A stretch of 10,822 bases of DNA. It comes from an uncultured Oscillospiraceae bacterium. Its GTDB lineage: Bacteria > Bacillota > Clostridia > Oscillospirales > Oscillospiraceae. Both the position numbers and the translations under genes were made by a program. Every line of letters starts with the position of its first letter. Position 1 is the first letter of the stretch. The DNA lies in contig CARXAY010000027.1 of the NCBI GenBank assembly GCA_949093475.1, forward strand, positions 1-10,822, given 5' to 3'. Below the pieces are notes generated by a model. The model was not told where the DNA came from and made no database searches. It was given only the letters and a program-made list of their open reading frames with translations. Below are positions 1 to 6,124 of the stretch, in pieces.

Positions 1-1747
1 GTTCATAGGTGATGGGGTAGGCCGTCGGCGCCCACCGGGCGGTGACAGTCTTGGCCCCGGTGGAGCCTTGGGGAATGGTCTCAGGCGACCAGCTCAGGAA
101 GGTATAACCCTCCCGTGTGGGGACGGTGAAGGTGACGGTCTCGCTCTCAATGGTGTAGCGCTCGGGGTTATCCGGGGCGTTCTCCCCGCCGTTCAGCTCA
201 TAGGTGATGGGGTAGGCCGTCGGCGCCCACTGGGCGTACAGCGTCAGGGGCTCCGTTTGCGTCTCCGTCACCGTGTCGTTTTCAAAGTCCCACCGGGTCT
301 CGCAGGCCGCTTCCCTGTACCAGCCGCCGAAGTCATAGCCCAGCTCGGTAAGCGGTTCCGGCTCTACGGCCTTGTAATCGTCTCCCACCCGCTGGCTGTC
401 GGGCCGGATGCCGTGGCCCTGAGCGTCAAAGGCTACATGGGCGTTGGCCAGGACCACATTTCCCTCGTGGAGCAGGATGGCGTAGGCGGGGTCGTCGCTG
501 TGGAATTTCTCTAGGTCGCTCTGGGTGATGGTGTACTTACTCCCGTTGGGTACGGCCACAATGCGGTAGGGGTGGTCCGCGTCAGGCCGCAGCCAGCGGG
601 CCACGCCGAGGTTTGTCTTATCCCACAGGGTCGCTCCCACGGTCATGGGCCGAGTGTCGTATCCAACATTGAAGTCCTCCACGCCGTCCAGATAGACGTT
701 GTCAAAAACGCCCTCGTCGCGGTTACCGCCGGTGTTTCCGGTGACCTGGGGGCCGTTGCCTACTACGAGATAGGTATCGGGGCTGGCGCTGATCCCGCCG
801 CCGTAGCCATCGGACTGATTGTCCATAATGACGCCGTTAGCCAACTGGAGGAGACCGTTGTTGATGTAGAGGCCGCCGCCGGCGGTCTGGGCGTAGTTTT
901 CAGACAAAACGCCGCCGGTCTCACCGCCCAGCAGATAGACAGAGCCCTGGTTGACGGCGATGGCGCCGCCGCAGCCGGCGGACAACGAGAAACCGTAGGA
1001 CATGCCCTCCAGCTCCTTTAGGGCCTGGTTGCCCCGGATGGCGCCGGCATAGACATGGACGGTCCCTGTCTTGTCGCCCGAGGAGGCTTGGGGCAGGAAG
1101 ATGCCGCCGCCCACAAAGGCCTGGCAGTTCTCGATCACGCCGCCGTTGAGTACCAAACGCCCGCCGCCGGTCACCGCCGCGCCGCCCCCGGCCACGGCCC
1201 GGCAGTTGCGGATGGCGGAGCCCTCATCCATGACTGTCTGGCTGTTCACCACCCGCAGCGCCCCGGCACCCTGGGAGGTGTCGATGTTGTCGTTGTTTTG
1301 CAGGATCGCCCCGTCGGCCATGGTCAATATGGTGCCGTTTTGCACGCCCACCAGCTCGGCGTGGGTGGTAAGTCCCTGCTCTCTTCTGCCGTCCAGGATA
1401 ATGTTCTCCAAGGTGGCGTTGGCGCGAACCGTCAGCAGCCAGTTGGCACGCTCCTCGGTGGTATAGAAAATCGTACAGGGCGAGCCGGGGTCGGCACTGG
1501 TGAGGCGCAGCGGCTTTTGGATGGTCAGCGGCTCCTCCAAAAGAAGATCCTCCAGCACCTCCACCGTGCCGCCTTCATATACGCCGTCCATGGCCTGAGC
1601 CAGCGTGCCGTCGAGCCATTCCCCGTCGGCCTCAGCCTGATACCGTGCCTGGGCCATGGCCTCCGCCGGGGCGGCCAAAGCCGCTGTGGGCAGCAGGCCC
1701 AGCAGCATTACCAAGATCAGCAACAGGCTCAACACACGTTTTTTCAT
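1..1747 (-). CDS. Secreted InlB-repeat surface protein, N-terminal part (3' end outside window)
   Basis: The reverse strand is open without a stop from an ATG at 1747 to the window edge (582 codons). A GGAGG box lies about 9 bases before the ATG. Residues 1-25 form a signal peptide (MKKR, then a Leu-rich core, ending TAALA before APAEA), so the protein is exported. Residues about 140-340 carry repeated Gly-rich turns (GGGAAV, GGGIFLP, GGAIAV, GGGLYI, GGGISA) with NGG and N-rich turns, the pattern of a right-handed beta-helix adhesin or pectate-lyase-like fold. From about residue 440 come InlB B-repeats (Listeria-Bacteroides repeat family): one with GGWYREAAC and LTLYAQWAP, then a 65-residue unit starting TAYPITYELNGG and ending VTARWAP, and the start of another. 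Such proteins usually act in adhesion or as cell-wall proteins; the anchor (SLH or LPXTG) would lie beyond the edge. The divergent MerR gene is the likely regulator. Confidence 0.88.
   Translation of the reverse strand, partial: MKKRVLSLLLILVMLLGLLPTAALAAPAEAMAQARYQAEADGEWLDGTLAQAMDGVYEGGTVEVLEDLLLEEPLTIQKPLRLTSADPGSPCTIFYTTEERANWLLTVRANATLENIILDGRREQGLTTHAELVGVQNGTILTMADGAILQNNDNIDTSQGAGALRVVNSQTVMDEGSAIRNCRAVAGGGAAVTGGGRLVLNGGVIENCQAFVGGGIFLPQASSGDKTGTVHVYAGAIRGNQALKELEGMSYGFSLSAGCGGAIAVNQGSVYLLGGETGGVLSENYAQTAGGGLYINNGLLQLANGVIMDNQSDGYGGGISASPDTYLVVGNGPQVTGNTGGNRDEGVFDNVYLDGVEDFNVGYDTRPMTVGATLWDKTNLGVARWLRPDADHPYRIVAVPNGSKYTITQSDLEKFHSDDPAYAILLHEGNVVLANAHVAFDAQGHGIRPDSQRVGDDYKAVEPEPLTELGYDFGGWYREAACETRWDFENDTVTETQTEPLTLYAQWAPTAYPITYELNGGENAPDNPERYTIESETVTFTVPTREGYTFLSWSPETIPQGSTGAKTVTARWAPTAYPITYE
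4..230. repeat. Near-identical DNA repeat in the InlB B-repeat units
   Basis: Bases 4-35 recur exactly at 199-230, a period of 195 bp (65 codons), and the match continues with one mismatch for a few more bases. It encodes the repeat junction (WAPTAYPITYE on the reverse strand). The identity at DNA level is higher than protein constraint needs, so the units were probably duplicated recently or are homogenised by recombination. Confidence 0.85.
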
Positions 1748-1777
1748 CTCTTTTTTCCTCCGTTTCCAAAGTTTTTT

Positions 1778-1798
1778 GCCCCTATGTAACATAGGGGC
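1778..1798. repeat. Perfect hairpin in the leader of the surface-protein gene
   Basis: GCCCCTATG (1778-1786) pairs with CATAGGGGC (1790-1798) around a 3-base loop. It lies in the predicted 5' untranslated leader of the minus-strand gene, about 30 bases before its ATG. In the minus-strand RNA it is followed by a run of A, not U, so it does not look like an intrinsic terminator in that direction. A role in mRNA stability or translation is possible but not shown. Confidence 0.7.
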
Positions 1799-1821
1799 AG
1801 TGCGGGGCGCGCCCCGCACTG
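1798..1821. repeat. Perfect 24-bp GC-rich palindrome in the divergent region
   Basis: Arms CAGTGCGGGGCG (1798-1809) and CGCCCCGCACTG (1810-1821) are exact reverse complements. The palindrome shares one base with the neighbouring hairpin. On the plus strand a weak T-rich stretch follows (GCTTTTATT), but no plus-strand gene lies upstream to be terminated. It falls in the predicted leader of the minus-strand gene, where it would form a very stable stem; it could also be a protein-binding site. Confidence 0.75.
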
Positions 1822-1844
1822 ATCGCTTTTATTCCTTCTGGGGC

Positions 1845-1873
1845 TTGACAAGTCCCAATTTCTCAAATATCAT
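1845..1873 (+). promoter_or_regulatory. Sigma-A type promoter for the MerR gene
   Basis: TTGACA (1845-1850, perfect -35) and TATCAT (1868-1873, 5 of 6 matches) are 17 bp apart. The start site would fall near 1880, at the edge of the dyad at 1881-1896, so a protein bound to that dyad would block this promoter. It partly overlaps the divergent minus-strand -10 box. Confidence 0.7.
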
Positions 1874-1902
1874 TATAGCGCGTTCACCCGTGAACGAGTC
1901 AA
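1872..1902 (-). promoter_or_regulatory. MerR-type promoter for the surface-protein gene, 19-bp spacer
   Basis: Read on the minus strand, TTGACT (1902-1897, 5 of 6 matches) is followed after exactly 19 bases by a perfect TATAAT (1877-1872). The spacer holds the dyad CGTTCAC-CC-GTGAACG (1881-1896). MerR-family activators are known to act on promoters with over-long 19-20 bp spacers containing a dyad, by distorting the DNA to realign the two boxes. The predicted start near 1865 gives a leader of about 120 bases that contains both palindromes. Confidence 0.72.
1881..1896. promoter_or_regulatory. Likely MerR operator (dyad CGTTCAC-CC-GTGAACG)
   Basis: Perfect 7-bp arms around a 2-bp centre. The dyad lies inside the 19-bp spacer of the minus-strand promoter and at the predicted +1 of the plus-strand MerR promoter. 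One bound dimer could therefore activate the surface-protein gene and repress its own gene. That the adjacent MerR protein binds here is inferred from position and architecture. Confidence 0.7.
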
Positions 1903-1921
1903 CCCCCTGGAGGCGATCATT

Positions 1922-2719
1922 TTGGACAAATTTTTTGCGATCCATCAGGTATGCCAAAGCTGTGGCCTGTCCCGCTCTACCATCCTCCGCATGGAGGACC
2001 GGGGCCTTCTGAAGCCAGCCTTTATAGATCCCAAGACGGGCGTGCGCCGGTATGACAACAACAACGTGGCCCAGATCATGCAGATCAAGCGCTTTTTGGA
2101 CATGGGCCTGACCTATGACGATGTGGTCCTCTACTATCAGTCCGGCGGCACCTCCCGGAAGCTTTTGGCCCAAGTGGAGGCGAAATATCTGCGTTTCAAG
2201 CGGGCCTATGAGGACATCACGCTCCGGGTGGACAAGCGGGAACATTTGAGCTTTGAGTTCGTGGAGCTGCCGGAGTATGTCTGCTACGCCAGAGAGTTTC
2301 GCGGCGCCACGGTGGAGGACAGCTACCGGGCCATGTACCGCCTTCACCACGAGGCGGTGGAGAAGGGCTGCCACCTCTCCGCCACCGAGCCGCTCTTTGT
2401 CATTCAAGAGCGCACGGAGTATCTGGAGGGCAAATTCTCGGACACCCCGGGCGATTTCATCTGCTGCGTGCCCCTGGAGCCGGAGGACCCTCCGGCGGAG
2501 GCCACGGTCTATCCTCCCTGCCGGGGGTTTTCCTGCCTGGGCTACGGGGATTACTCCCAGCGCAACGCCCTCTATAACGAGTTTGGCCGGGAGATCCGGG
2601 AGCGGGGTCTGAAGCCCGCGGGCCATCTGCGGGTGCTGGGCCTGGTGGCCCCCTATGTGGGCCGGGACATTTCCCCCACCAACTTCGTCACCCGTCTGGT
2701 GGTGCCCATCGAGGGGTAA
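1922..2719 (+). CDS. MerR-family regulator with GyrI-like effector-binding domain
   Basis: A 265-residue transcription factor of BmrR/BltR-like layout. Residues 4-72 form the MerR winged helix (FFAIHQVCQSCGLSRSTILR, then EDRGLL at 25-30, TGVRRYD at 39-45, and the MGLTYDDV segment at 61-68). Residues about 75-108 form the dimer helix. Residues about 110-264 resemble a GyrI-like small-molecule pocket (FVELPEYVCYARE at 113-125, ending TRLVVPIEG). The TTG start at 1922 is chosen because CTGGAGG lies 8 bases upstream and the winged helix begins at once; no other in-frame start fits. In this family, ligand binding (often cationic or lipophilic drugs) switches a promoter with a long spacer. The gene stands alone before a terminator, so the divergent surface-protein gene is its likely target. 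The ligand is unknown. Confidence 0.88.
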   Translation: MDKFFAIHQVCQSCGLSRSTILRMEDRGLLKPAFIDPKTGVRRYDNNNVAQIMQIKRFLDMGLTYDDVVLYYQSGGTSRKLLAQVEAKYLRFKRAYEDITLRVDKREHLSFEFVELPEYVCYAREFRGATVEDSYRAMYRLHHEAVEKGCHLSATEPLFVIQERTEYLEGKFSDTPGDFICCVPLEPEDPPAEATVYPPCRGFSCLGYGDYSQRNALYNEFGREIRERGLKPAGHLRVLGLVAPYVGRDISPTNFVTRLVVPIEG

Positions 2720-2750
2720 GGGTTAGAGGCACACCAAAGGAACACAAACA

Positions 2751-2788
2751 AAACAAGTGGATGGCGGGTTGCCGTCCACTTGTTTTTT
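2751..2788 (+). terminator. Strong intrinsic terminator after the MerR gene
   Basis: A perfect 11-bp stem (AAACAAGTGGA at 2751-2761 with TCCACTTGTTT at 2775-2785) is extended by GGC/GCC around a GGGTT loop and runs into six T. The A-rich left flank means it could also work on the opposite strand. It isolates the MerR gene from the next gene. Confidence 0.92.
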
Positions 2789-2936
2789 CATTGAGAAGCA
2801 AAAAATCCGGGTGCGGAATGAGAAATGTGGGAGGAGGAAATAAAATTCTGATGATGCGCTTAGGGAAGAATTTTAGCCAGTAGTATGGTATAATAGGATT
2901 GGAATCCAAAGAAAAGATGTTGGAGGAATTTTTGCA
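2789..2936 (+). promoter_or_regulatory. Promoter region of the EEP gene: inverted repeat plus extended -10
   Basis: TGG-TATAAT at 2886-2894 is an extended -10 box with a perfect TATAAT. No good -35 box is found 16-18 bp upstream. A perfect inverted repeat, TAAAATTCT (2841-2849) and AGAATTTTA (2867-2875), lies just upstream and could be a regulator site. GGAGGA before the ATG at 2937 is the ribosome binding site. I see no gene in this gap. Confidence 0.55.
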
Positions 2937-3737
2937 ATGAAAATTATGTCGTTGAATGTAAATCAATTTCGTCCGGTAGGTTTAATGGAAGGAAGCAAGG
3001 GAAAAGAAAGTATTGCAGCCATTAAAATTTTCCTTTTCAGTGATAACAATAATGTTGTCTTTTTACAGGAGGTTCCGTCAAATTTGCTTGATGAGTTAGA
3101 GAAAGAAATTAACAGAGGGATGGCGGGAGAAAAGTATGAGATAATCAGACTCAAAATTGAGCAGACCGGGAAACCCATCCGGGTGAATGCGTATACGATC
3201 GCAATTGTAAAAAGCGGTGTTTGGAAGGAGGTAACAGAAGATAATTTTAAACAAAGGAAGAAAGATTTGGAAAAAGGCACGCCAAAGGAAAGATTTGAAG
3301 ATAAAGAAGAGTATCCGTGGTTTTACGAAAACAAATTTATTGAGATAAGAAATGAAAAGTTGGATCTTCAGCTTTTGGGGGTGCATTGCCCATGGCAGAA
3401 AGAAGTATTGCCCAATTCTGTTACTGTATTTTTTGAGGCGTTAAAGCAATATGCCAAGGTGCGCGCCACCCAAAGATTTGCTATAATTGGGGATATGAAT
3501 GCAGACACTGTCCCGGATTCGGTATACCATGAAGCATTAACTTGTTTTGAGAAGGATGAGTACACATTATTAGTGAAAGAATTGGGAAACGTCATTACAT
3601 ATTTTCCTAAGAAAACGAGGATCGACCATGTTGCTGTTTCACGTAAGTTAAGTGACAAGGCTACCGCACAGGTGATTCCCGAAGAGGCGCTTAAACTCTC
3701 TGACCACGCTGTCATTATTGTGGACATTAAGGAATGA
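2937..3737 (+). CDS. Endonuclease/exonuclease/phosphatase (EEP) superfamily protein
   Basis: A 266-residue cytosolic protein with the ordered EEP (DNase I/exonuclease III-like) motifs: MSLNVNQF at the start (Asn7), FLQEV with the metal-binding Glu45, GVHCPW with His150, IIGDMNAD with Asp186 and Asn188, RIDHVAVS at 228-235, and the C-terminal LSDHAVIIVDI with the catalytic Asp256-His257 pair. All key residues are present, so it should be an active Mg-dependent phosphoesterase or nuclease. The family ranges from DNA/RNA nucleases to sphingomyelinases and inositol phosphatases, and the substrate cannot be read here. The ATG has GGAGGA upstream. The gene is clearly more AT-rich than its neighbours (many AAA, GAA, ATT and TTA codons), sits alone between a terminator and two palindromes, and probably arrived by transfer. 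Confidence 0.82.
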   Translation: MKIMSLNVNQFRPVGLMEGSKGKESIAAIKIFLFSDNNNVVFLQEVPSNLLDELEKEINRGMAGEKYEIIRLKIEQTGKPIRVNAYTIAIVKSGVWKEVTEDNFKQRKKDLEKGTPKERFEDKEEYPWFYENKFIEIRNEKLDLQLLGVHCPWQKEVLPNSVTVFFEALKQYAKVRATQRFAIIGDMNADTVPDSVYHEALTCFEKDEYTLLVKELGNVITYFPKKTRIDHVAVSRKLSDKATAQVIPEEALKLSDHAVIIVDIKE

Positions 3738-3768
3738 TTCCCTGTTAGAAAAACAAGAGCTTCTTACC

Positions 3769-3804
3769 GCACAGGACTGGGCAAAATTTTGCCCAGTCCT
3801 GTGC
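3769..3804. repeat. Perfect 36-bp palindrome after the EEP gene
   Basis: GCACAGGACTGGGCAAAA (3769-3786) and its exact reverse complement (3787-3804) form an uninterrupted palindrome, or a 14-bp GC-rich stem with an AAAATTTT loop. It starts 31 bases after the EEP stop, as a terminator would, but no T-run follows. It may be a non-canonical or two-way terminator, or a boundary of the inserted AT-rich segment. Confidence 0.8.
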
Positions 3805-3810
3805 TATCAT

Positions 3811-3836
3811 GGCCTTTCTCACCTCAAAGAAAGGCC
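3811..3836. repeat. Second hairpin after the EEP gene
   Basis: GGCCTTTC (3811-3818) pairs with GAAAGGCC (3829-3836) across a 10-base loop, only 6 bases after the larger palindrome. No U-tract follows on either strand. Together the two could stop or stabilise the end of the EEP transcript. Confidence 0.6.
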
Positions 3837-3848
3837 AACTGCTTTCGG

Positions 3849-3866
3849 AGATGCGGCTTATTATCC
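3849..3866 (+). promoter_or_regulatory. Distal copy of the putative WYL-regulator motif
   Basis: AGATGCGGCTTATTATCC. It shares 13 of 18 positions with both other copies (pattern AGATGCGGNTNNNNATCC). It lies 27 bp upstream of the copy at 3876, which is between two and three helical turns. It may help a dimer or tetramer bind cooperatively. Confidence 0.55.
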
Positions 3867-3875
3867 AAATTCAAA

Positions 3876-3893
3876 AGATGCGGATAATAATCC
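3876..3893 (+). promoter_or_regulatory. Promoter-proximal motif of the WYL gene
   Basis: AGATGCGGATAATAATCC. With the next two bases it holds the dyad GCGGAT-AATA-ATCCGC (3880-3895). It covers the place where a -35 box would be, 13 bp before the -10 box at 3907. The same motif stands 12 bp before the -10 box of the downstream operon. Confidence 0.65.
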
Positions 3894-3903
3894 GCACGGA
3901 ATA

Positions 3904-3912
3904 TGTTATAAT
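3904..3912 (+). promoter_or_regulatory. Extended -10 promoter of the WYL gene
   Basis: TGTTATAAT: a TGn extension followed by a perfect TATAAT at 3907-3912, with no -35 consensus upstream. The predicted start is near 3919, and AGGAAAGGAGG follows 8 bases before the ATG at 3942. Confidence 0.65.
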
Positions 3913-3941
3913 AAAGCCATAAAGGAAAGGAGGGCTCTCTT

Positions 3942-5090
3942 ATGGAAGAAAAACCGCGCAAGCCACGAACGGACGTGAAGGTACTGATGAACGCCGCCCG
4001 AGAGATCCTGCGGGGAAGAACCGACAAAGACCATCCGCTTACGGTAACGGCAGTCATGGAAATCCTGAAGGAGTACTACGAGCTGGAGCCGGATCGGGAC
4101 ACGGTGGCCGGCGTGCTGGGCGCTCTGCCGGGGGATCGCAACGGTCTGGAGCGGGTTCGCCGAAAGGAATACCCCCGGGGGGAGGACGACCCCAGGCGGG
4201 AATATCCGGGCCGGTATTACATGGAGCGGGACTTCTCCGCCGAGGAGGTGGAGATGCTTATCAACGACGCCATGTTCTCCCGGATGCGAACGCAAGGACA
4301 GGCCAAGTCGCTGATCAGAAAGCTCAAGGAGCTGGCAGGGCCTTACCACAAAAAGGAATTGGCCTATGCAGATTTTTTGCCTTTCTCCCTCTACACCGCC
4401 AATGCGCTGGTACAGCGGAACGTGGCCTTGCTCCAGCGGGTCATTGCATGGAACCTCCACAAAAAGGACAAGGAGAAGGTCATCAGCTTCCGCTTTAACG
4501 GCTATGGCTCGGATCACAAGATCCATGAAGTGCCGGGCGGAACTTATCAGAACTTTTTGCCCCTGAAAATTTTCGAGGCCTACGGCAGCTACTACGTGAT
4601 GGGGTTGCTGGATGGAAAAGACCGGCCGTGGAATTTCCGGCTGGATCTGATGACATGGGTAGAAAGCCGGGAGCGAGAGAAGGTCAGGGATGAGGTTCGG
4701 GAGCAGGTTGCCAAGACGGCAAGCAGCGCGGATGCCATGGCCAAATATCTGACCCAGCACCTTTACATGGCCTATGAGCGAAAGGGCGAAAAAGTGGAGA
4801 CCGTCGAGCTTCAGGTGGAGAAGATTTTTTATGAGGATGAGTGGGGAGAAAAGGTGTACTACAAGCCTTTGTGCAGCATGACCTTGCTCCACGACGCCTT
4901 TGGAGAGAACTATGAGGTGCTGTTTGAAAATGACCGGTATGTGGACATCCGGGTAAAGGGCGTCCTCTGGGGCATCACCTCCTTCGTACGGCAGTACATC
5001 GACCGGGTGCGGGTCACCGGCCCGGAGGACGTGAAGGCTAGAGTGGAGGAGTCTTTGCGAAAGGATTTTGAGGGGTACTTCGCCCGGTAA
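3942..5090 (+). CDS. WYL-domain transcriptional regulator
   Basis: A 382-residue cytosolic DNA-binding regulator of the wHTH-WYL-WCX type. Residues about 12-75 fit a winged helix (NAAREILRGRT, then DRDTVAGVLGAL at 51-62 as the likely recognition helix). Residues about 178-240 are the WYL domain: ISFRFNGY, NFLPLKIFEAYGSYYVMGLL and WNFRLDLM match the family pattern 'P..l....g.wYl......r.frldr'. Residues about 285-372 form the C-terminal WCX-like region (VELQVEK to VTGPEDVKARVEESL). WYL domains are known to sense nucleic acids or nucleotides in regulators such as PafBC, BrxR and CapW. The start has an AGGAGG box 8 bases away. A shared 18-bp motif before this gene and before the next operon suggests that it controls both. 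Whether it activates or represses is open, but the missing -35 boxes fit an activator. Confidence 0.88.
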   Translation: MEEKPRKPRTDVKVLMNAAREILRGRTDKDHPLTVTAVMEILKEYYELEPDRDTVAGVLGALPGDRNGLERVRRKEYPRGEDDPRREYPGRYYMERDFSAEEVEMLINDAMFSRMRTQGQAKSLIRKLKELAGPYHKKELAYADFLPFSLYTANALVQRNVALLQRVIAWNLHKKDKEKVISFRFNGYGSDHKIHEVPGGTYQNFLPLKIFEAYGSYYVMGLLDGKDRPWNFRLDLMTWVESREREKVRDEVREQVAKTASSADAMAKYLTQHLYMAYERKGEKVETVELQVEKIFYEDEWGEKVYYKPLCSMTLLHDAFGENYEVLFENDRYVDIRVKGVLWGITSFVRQYIDRVRVTGPEDVKARVEESLRKDFEGYFAR

Positions 5091-5101
5091 GGAAATTGTG
5101 A

Positions 5102-5119
5102 AGATGCGGATAGCTATCC
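5102..5119 (+). promoter_or_regulatory. Putative WYL-regulator site before the phosphoesterase/PARG operon
   Basis: AGATGCGGATAGCTATCC, matching the copy at 3876-3893 in 15 of 18 positions. Its core GGATAGCTATCC is a perfect 12-bp palindrome. It lies in the -35 region, 12 bp before the -10 box at 5132. Repeated use of the motif at the same promoter position is the main evidence that the WYL protein controls this operon. Confidence 0.65.
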
Positions 5120-5128
5120 CACGCTGAC

Positions 5129-5137
5129 TGCTATAAT
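5129..5137 (+). promoter_or_regulatory. Extended -10 promoter of the operon
   Basis: TGCTATAAT: a TGn extension and perfect TATAAT (5132-5137), the same design as the WYL-gene promoter. No terminator is visible between the WYL stop (5090) and this promoter, so some read-through from the WYL gene is likely. AAAGGAGG follows 9 bases before the ATG at 5192. Confidence 0.65.
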
Positions 5138-5191
5138 CAAGGGGTAAAAAGCTCACACAGAACTTAGGACAACAAAAGGAGGAAGCTTTAG

Positions 5192-6124
5192 ATGGAACTC
5201 AAAGACTTTATGCACAAGACCGACCCGGAGGTGGCAGCATATGATTTCCGGGAGGAGATCGTACCCTTTGCCCCAGAGGAGACCGACGAATTCCAGCGCC
5301 ACATCATCTACAAGGCCATCGGCATCGCCGAGCGGGACATGAAAGATGTGGAGAAGGGGGAGATTCCCGACGATAGATGGCTGGCCTACCATGAGGCCCG
5401 GGACATCTACAACGCTCACCGAGAGGGCATGGTGCCAGACGGCGACGCCGATTCCTGCCCTCTGGTGCTGGAAATACTCAGGGAGCTGGCCGGGCGGCAG
5501 AGCGGGTATCCCCTGCTGCCGGAGCTAAAGGGCGACGTGATGAACTCCATCCAGACCACCCTCAACCTAGCTCTGGAACTGACCTCCCAGCGGGATATGG
5601 TGAAGCGATATGTCGCCGCCCCCACGTCGCTCACCGACAAGCTGGAGGTCTTTGGCCCGGATGCCCGGCGGTTTTTGAAGGCGGCCTATACTCTGGGCAA
5701 CTTCATCCCCTGCCCCGCCGGCTGCAACCGCCCGGGCAAGAGCCTGACCAAGGACTACTGGGATCTGACGATGTGGTACATCTATCTCTGGTTCCGCGGT
5801 GCTGGGGCGCAAAAGGAGGCCGCCCTTGAGCGGCTCTTCTGGGACGACCGGTATGCCAAGCTGCACATGAAGACCTACGGGGACTGGTTGGCCCAGTTTG
5901 GAAGCTGGGAGGACTTCGTGGAAAAGAATTACCTGCAGGACTACACCGAGTGGTCTCAGCGGCCCTATGGCCGGCCCAAGGAGTTTTGGGACGGGCATTT
6001 CGAGGGCAGTCCCACCCCCAAGACGGCGGAGCAGATCAAGGCGTTCTTTAGCCGGGCGGCGGCGTGCATTGAGATGCGGAGCGCGCGGATGGTTCGGGAG
6101 CTGGGGAGGGAGATGAGCGCATGA
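5192..6124 (+). CDS. Unrecognised 310-residue protein, first gene of the operon
   Basis: I do not recognise the family with confidence. The protein is soluble, with no signal peptide or membrane segment, and rich in acidic and aromatic residues. Features that look conserved: a central block LGNFIPCPAGCNRPGKSLTK followed by DYWDLTMWYIYLWF (residues 168-201) with two Cys (174, 178); FWDDRYAKLHMKTYGDWLAQFGSWEDFVEKN (216-246); and an Arg-rich C-terminal helix ending RSARMVREL. The Cys/His content is too low to claim a metal site. It has an excellent AAAGGAGG ribosome binding site, is the first gene after the motif-bearing promoter, and overlaps the next gene by ATGA, so it is translationally coupled. 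A short ORF at 6762 repeats its C-terminal motif. Confidence 0.85.
   Translation: MELKDFMHKTDPEVAAYDFREEIVPFAPEETDEFQRHIIYKAIGIAERDMKDVEKGEIPDDRWLAYHEARDIYNAHREGMVPDGDADSCPLVLEILRELAGRQSGYPLLPELKGDVMNSIQTTLNLALELTSQRDMVKRYVAAPTSLTDKLEVFGPDARRFLKAAYTLGNFIPCPAGCNRPGKSLTKDYWDLTMWYIYLWFRGAGAQKEAALERLFWDDRYAKLHMKTYGDWLAQFGSWEDFVEKNYLQDYTEWSQRPYGRPKEFWDGHFEGSPTPKTAEQIKAFFSRAAACIEMRSARMVRELGREMSA

Noticed and set aside
68..1789. Several plus-strand open frames opposite the surface-protein gene
   Set aside because: They are antisense shadows. The minus strand has a signal peptide, known repeats and a ribosome binding site over the whole span.
1798..1850. The 24-bp palindrome as a plus-strand terminator
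   Set aside because: No plus-strand gene precedes it, and the following T stretch is short and interrupted.
2853..2862. GATGCGCTTA before the EEP promoter as a WYL motif
   Set aside because: Match is partial, the right half is absent, and the distance to the -10 box differs by about 6 bp from the two good sites.
2851..2883. 10-codon ORF (MMRLGKNFSQ) after an AGGAGG-like sequence
   Set aside because: It lies upstream of the predicted transcription start, the spacing to AGGAGG is long (13 bases), and such short frames arise by chance.
3718..3978. 86-codon plus-strand open frame between the EEP and WYL genes
   Set aside because: It starts inside the EEP gene, runs through the palindromes, operators and promoter, and has no ribosome binding site or recognisable protein features.
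3906..5156. 416-codon minus-strand open frame opposite the WYL gene
   Set aside because: It is a long antisense shadow; its translation shows no domain, while the plus strand encodes clear WYL motifs with a good ribosome binding site and promoter.
6071..6090. AGATGCGG inside the first operon gene as a fourth WYL site
   Set aside because: Only the left half of the motif is present, ATCC is missing, and it is in coding sequence far from a -10 box.
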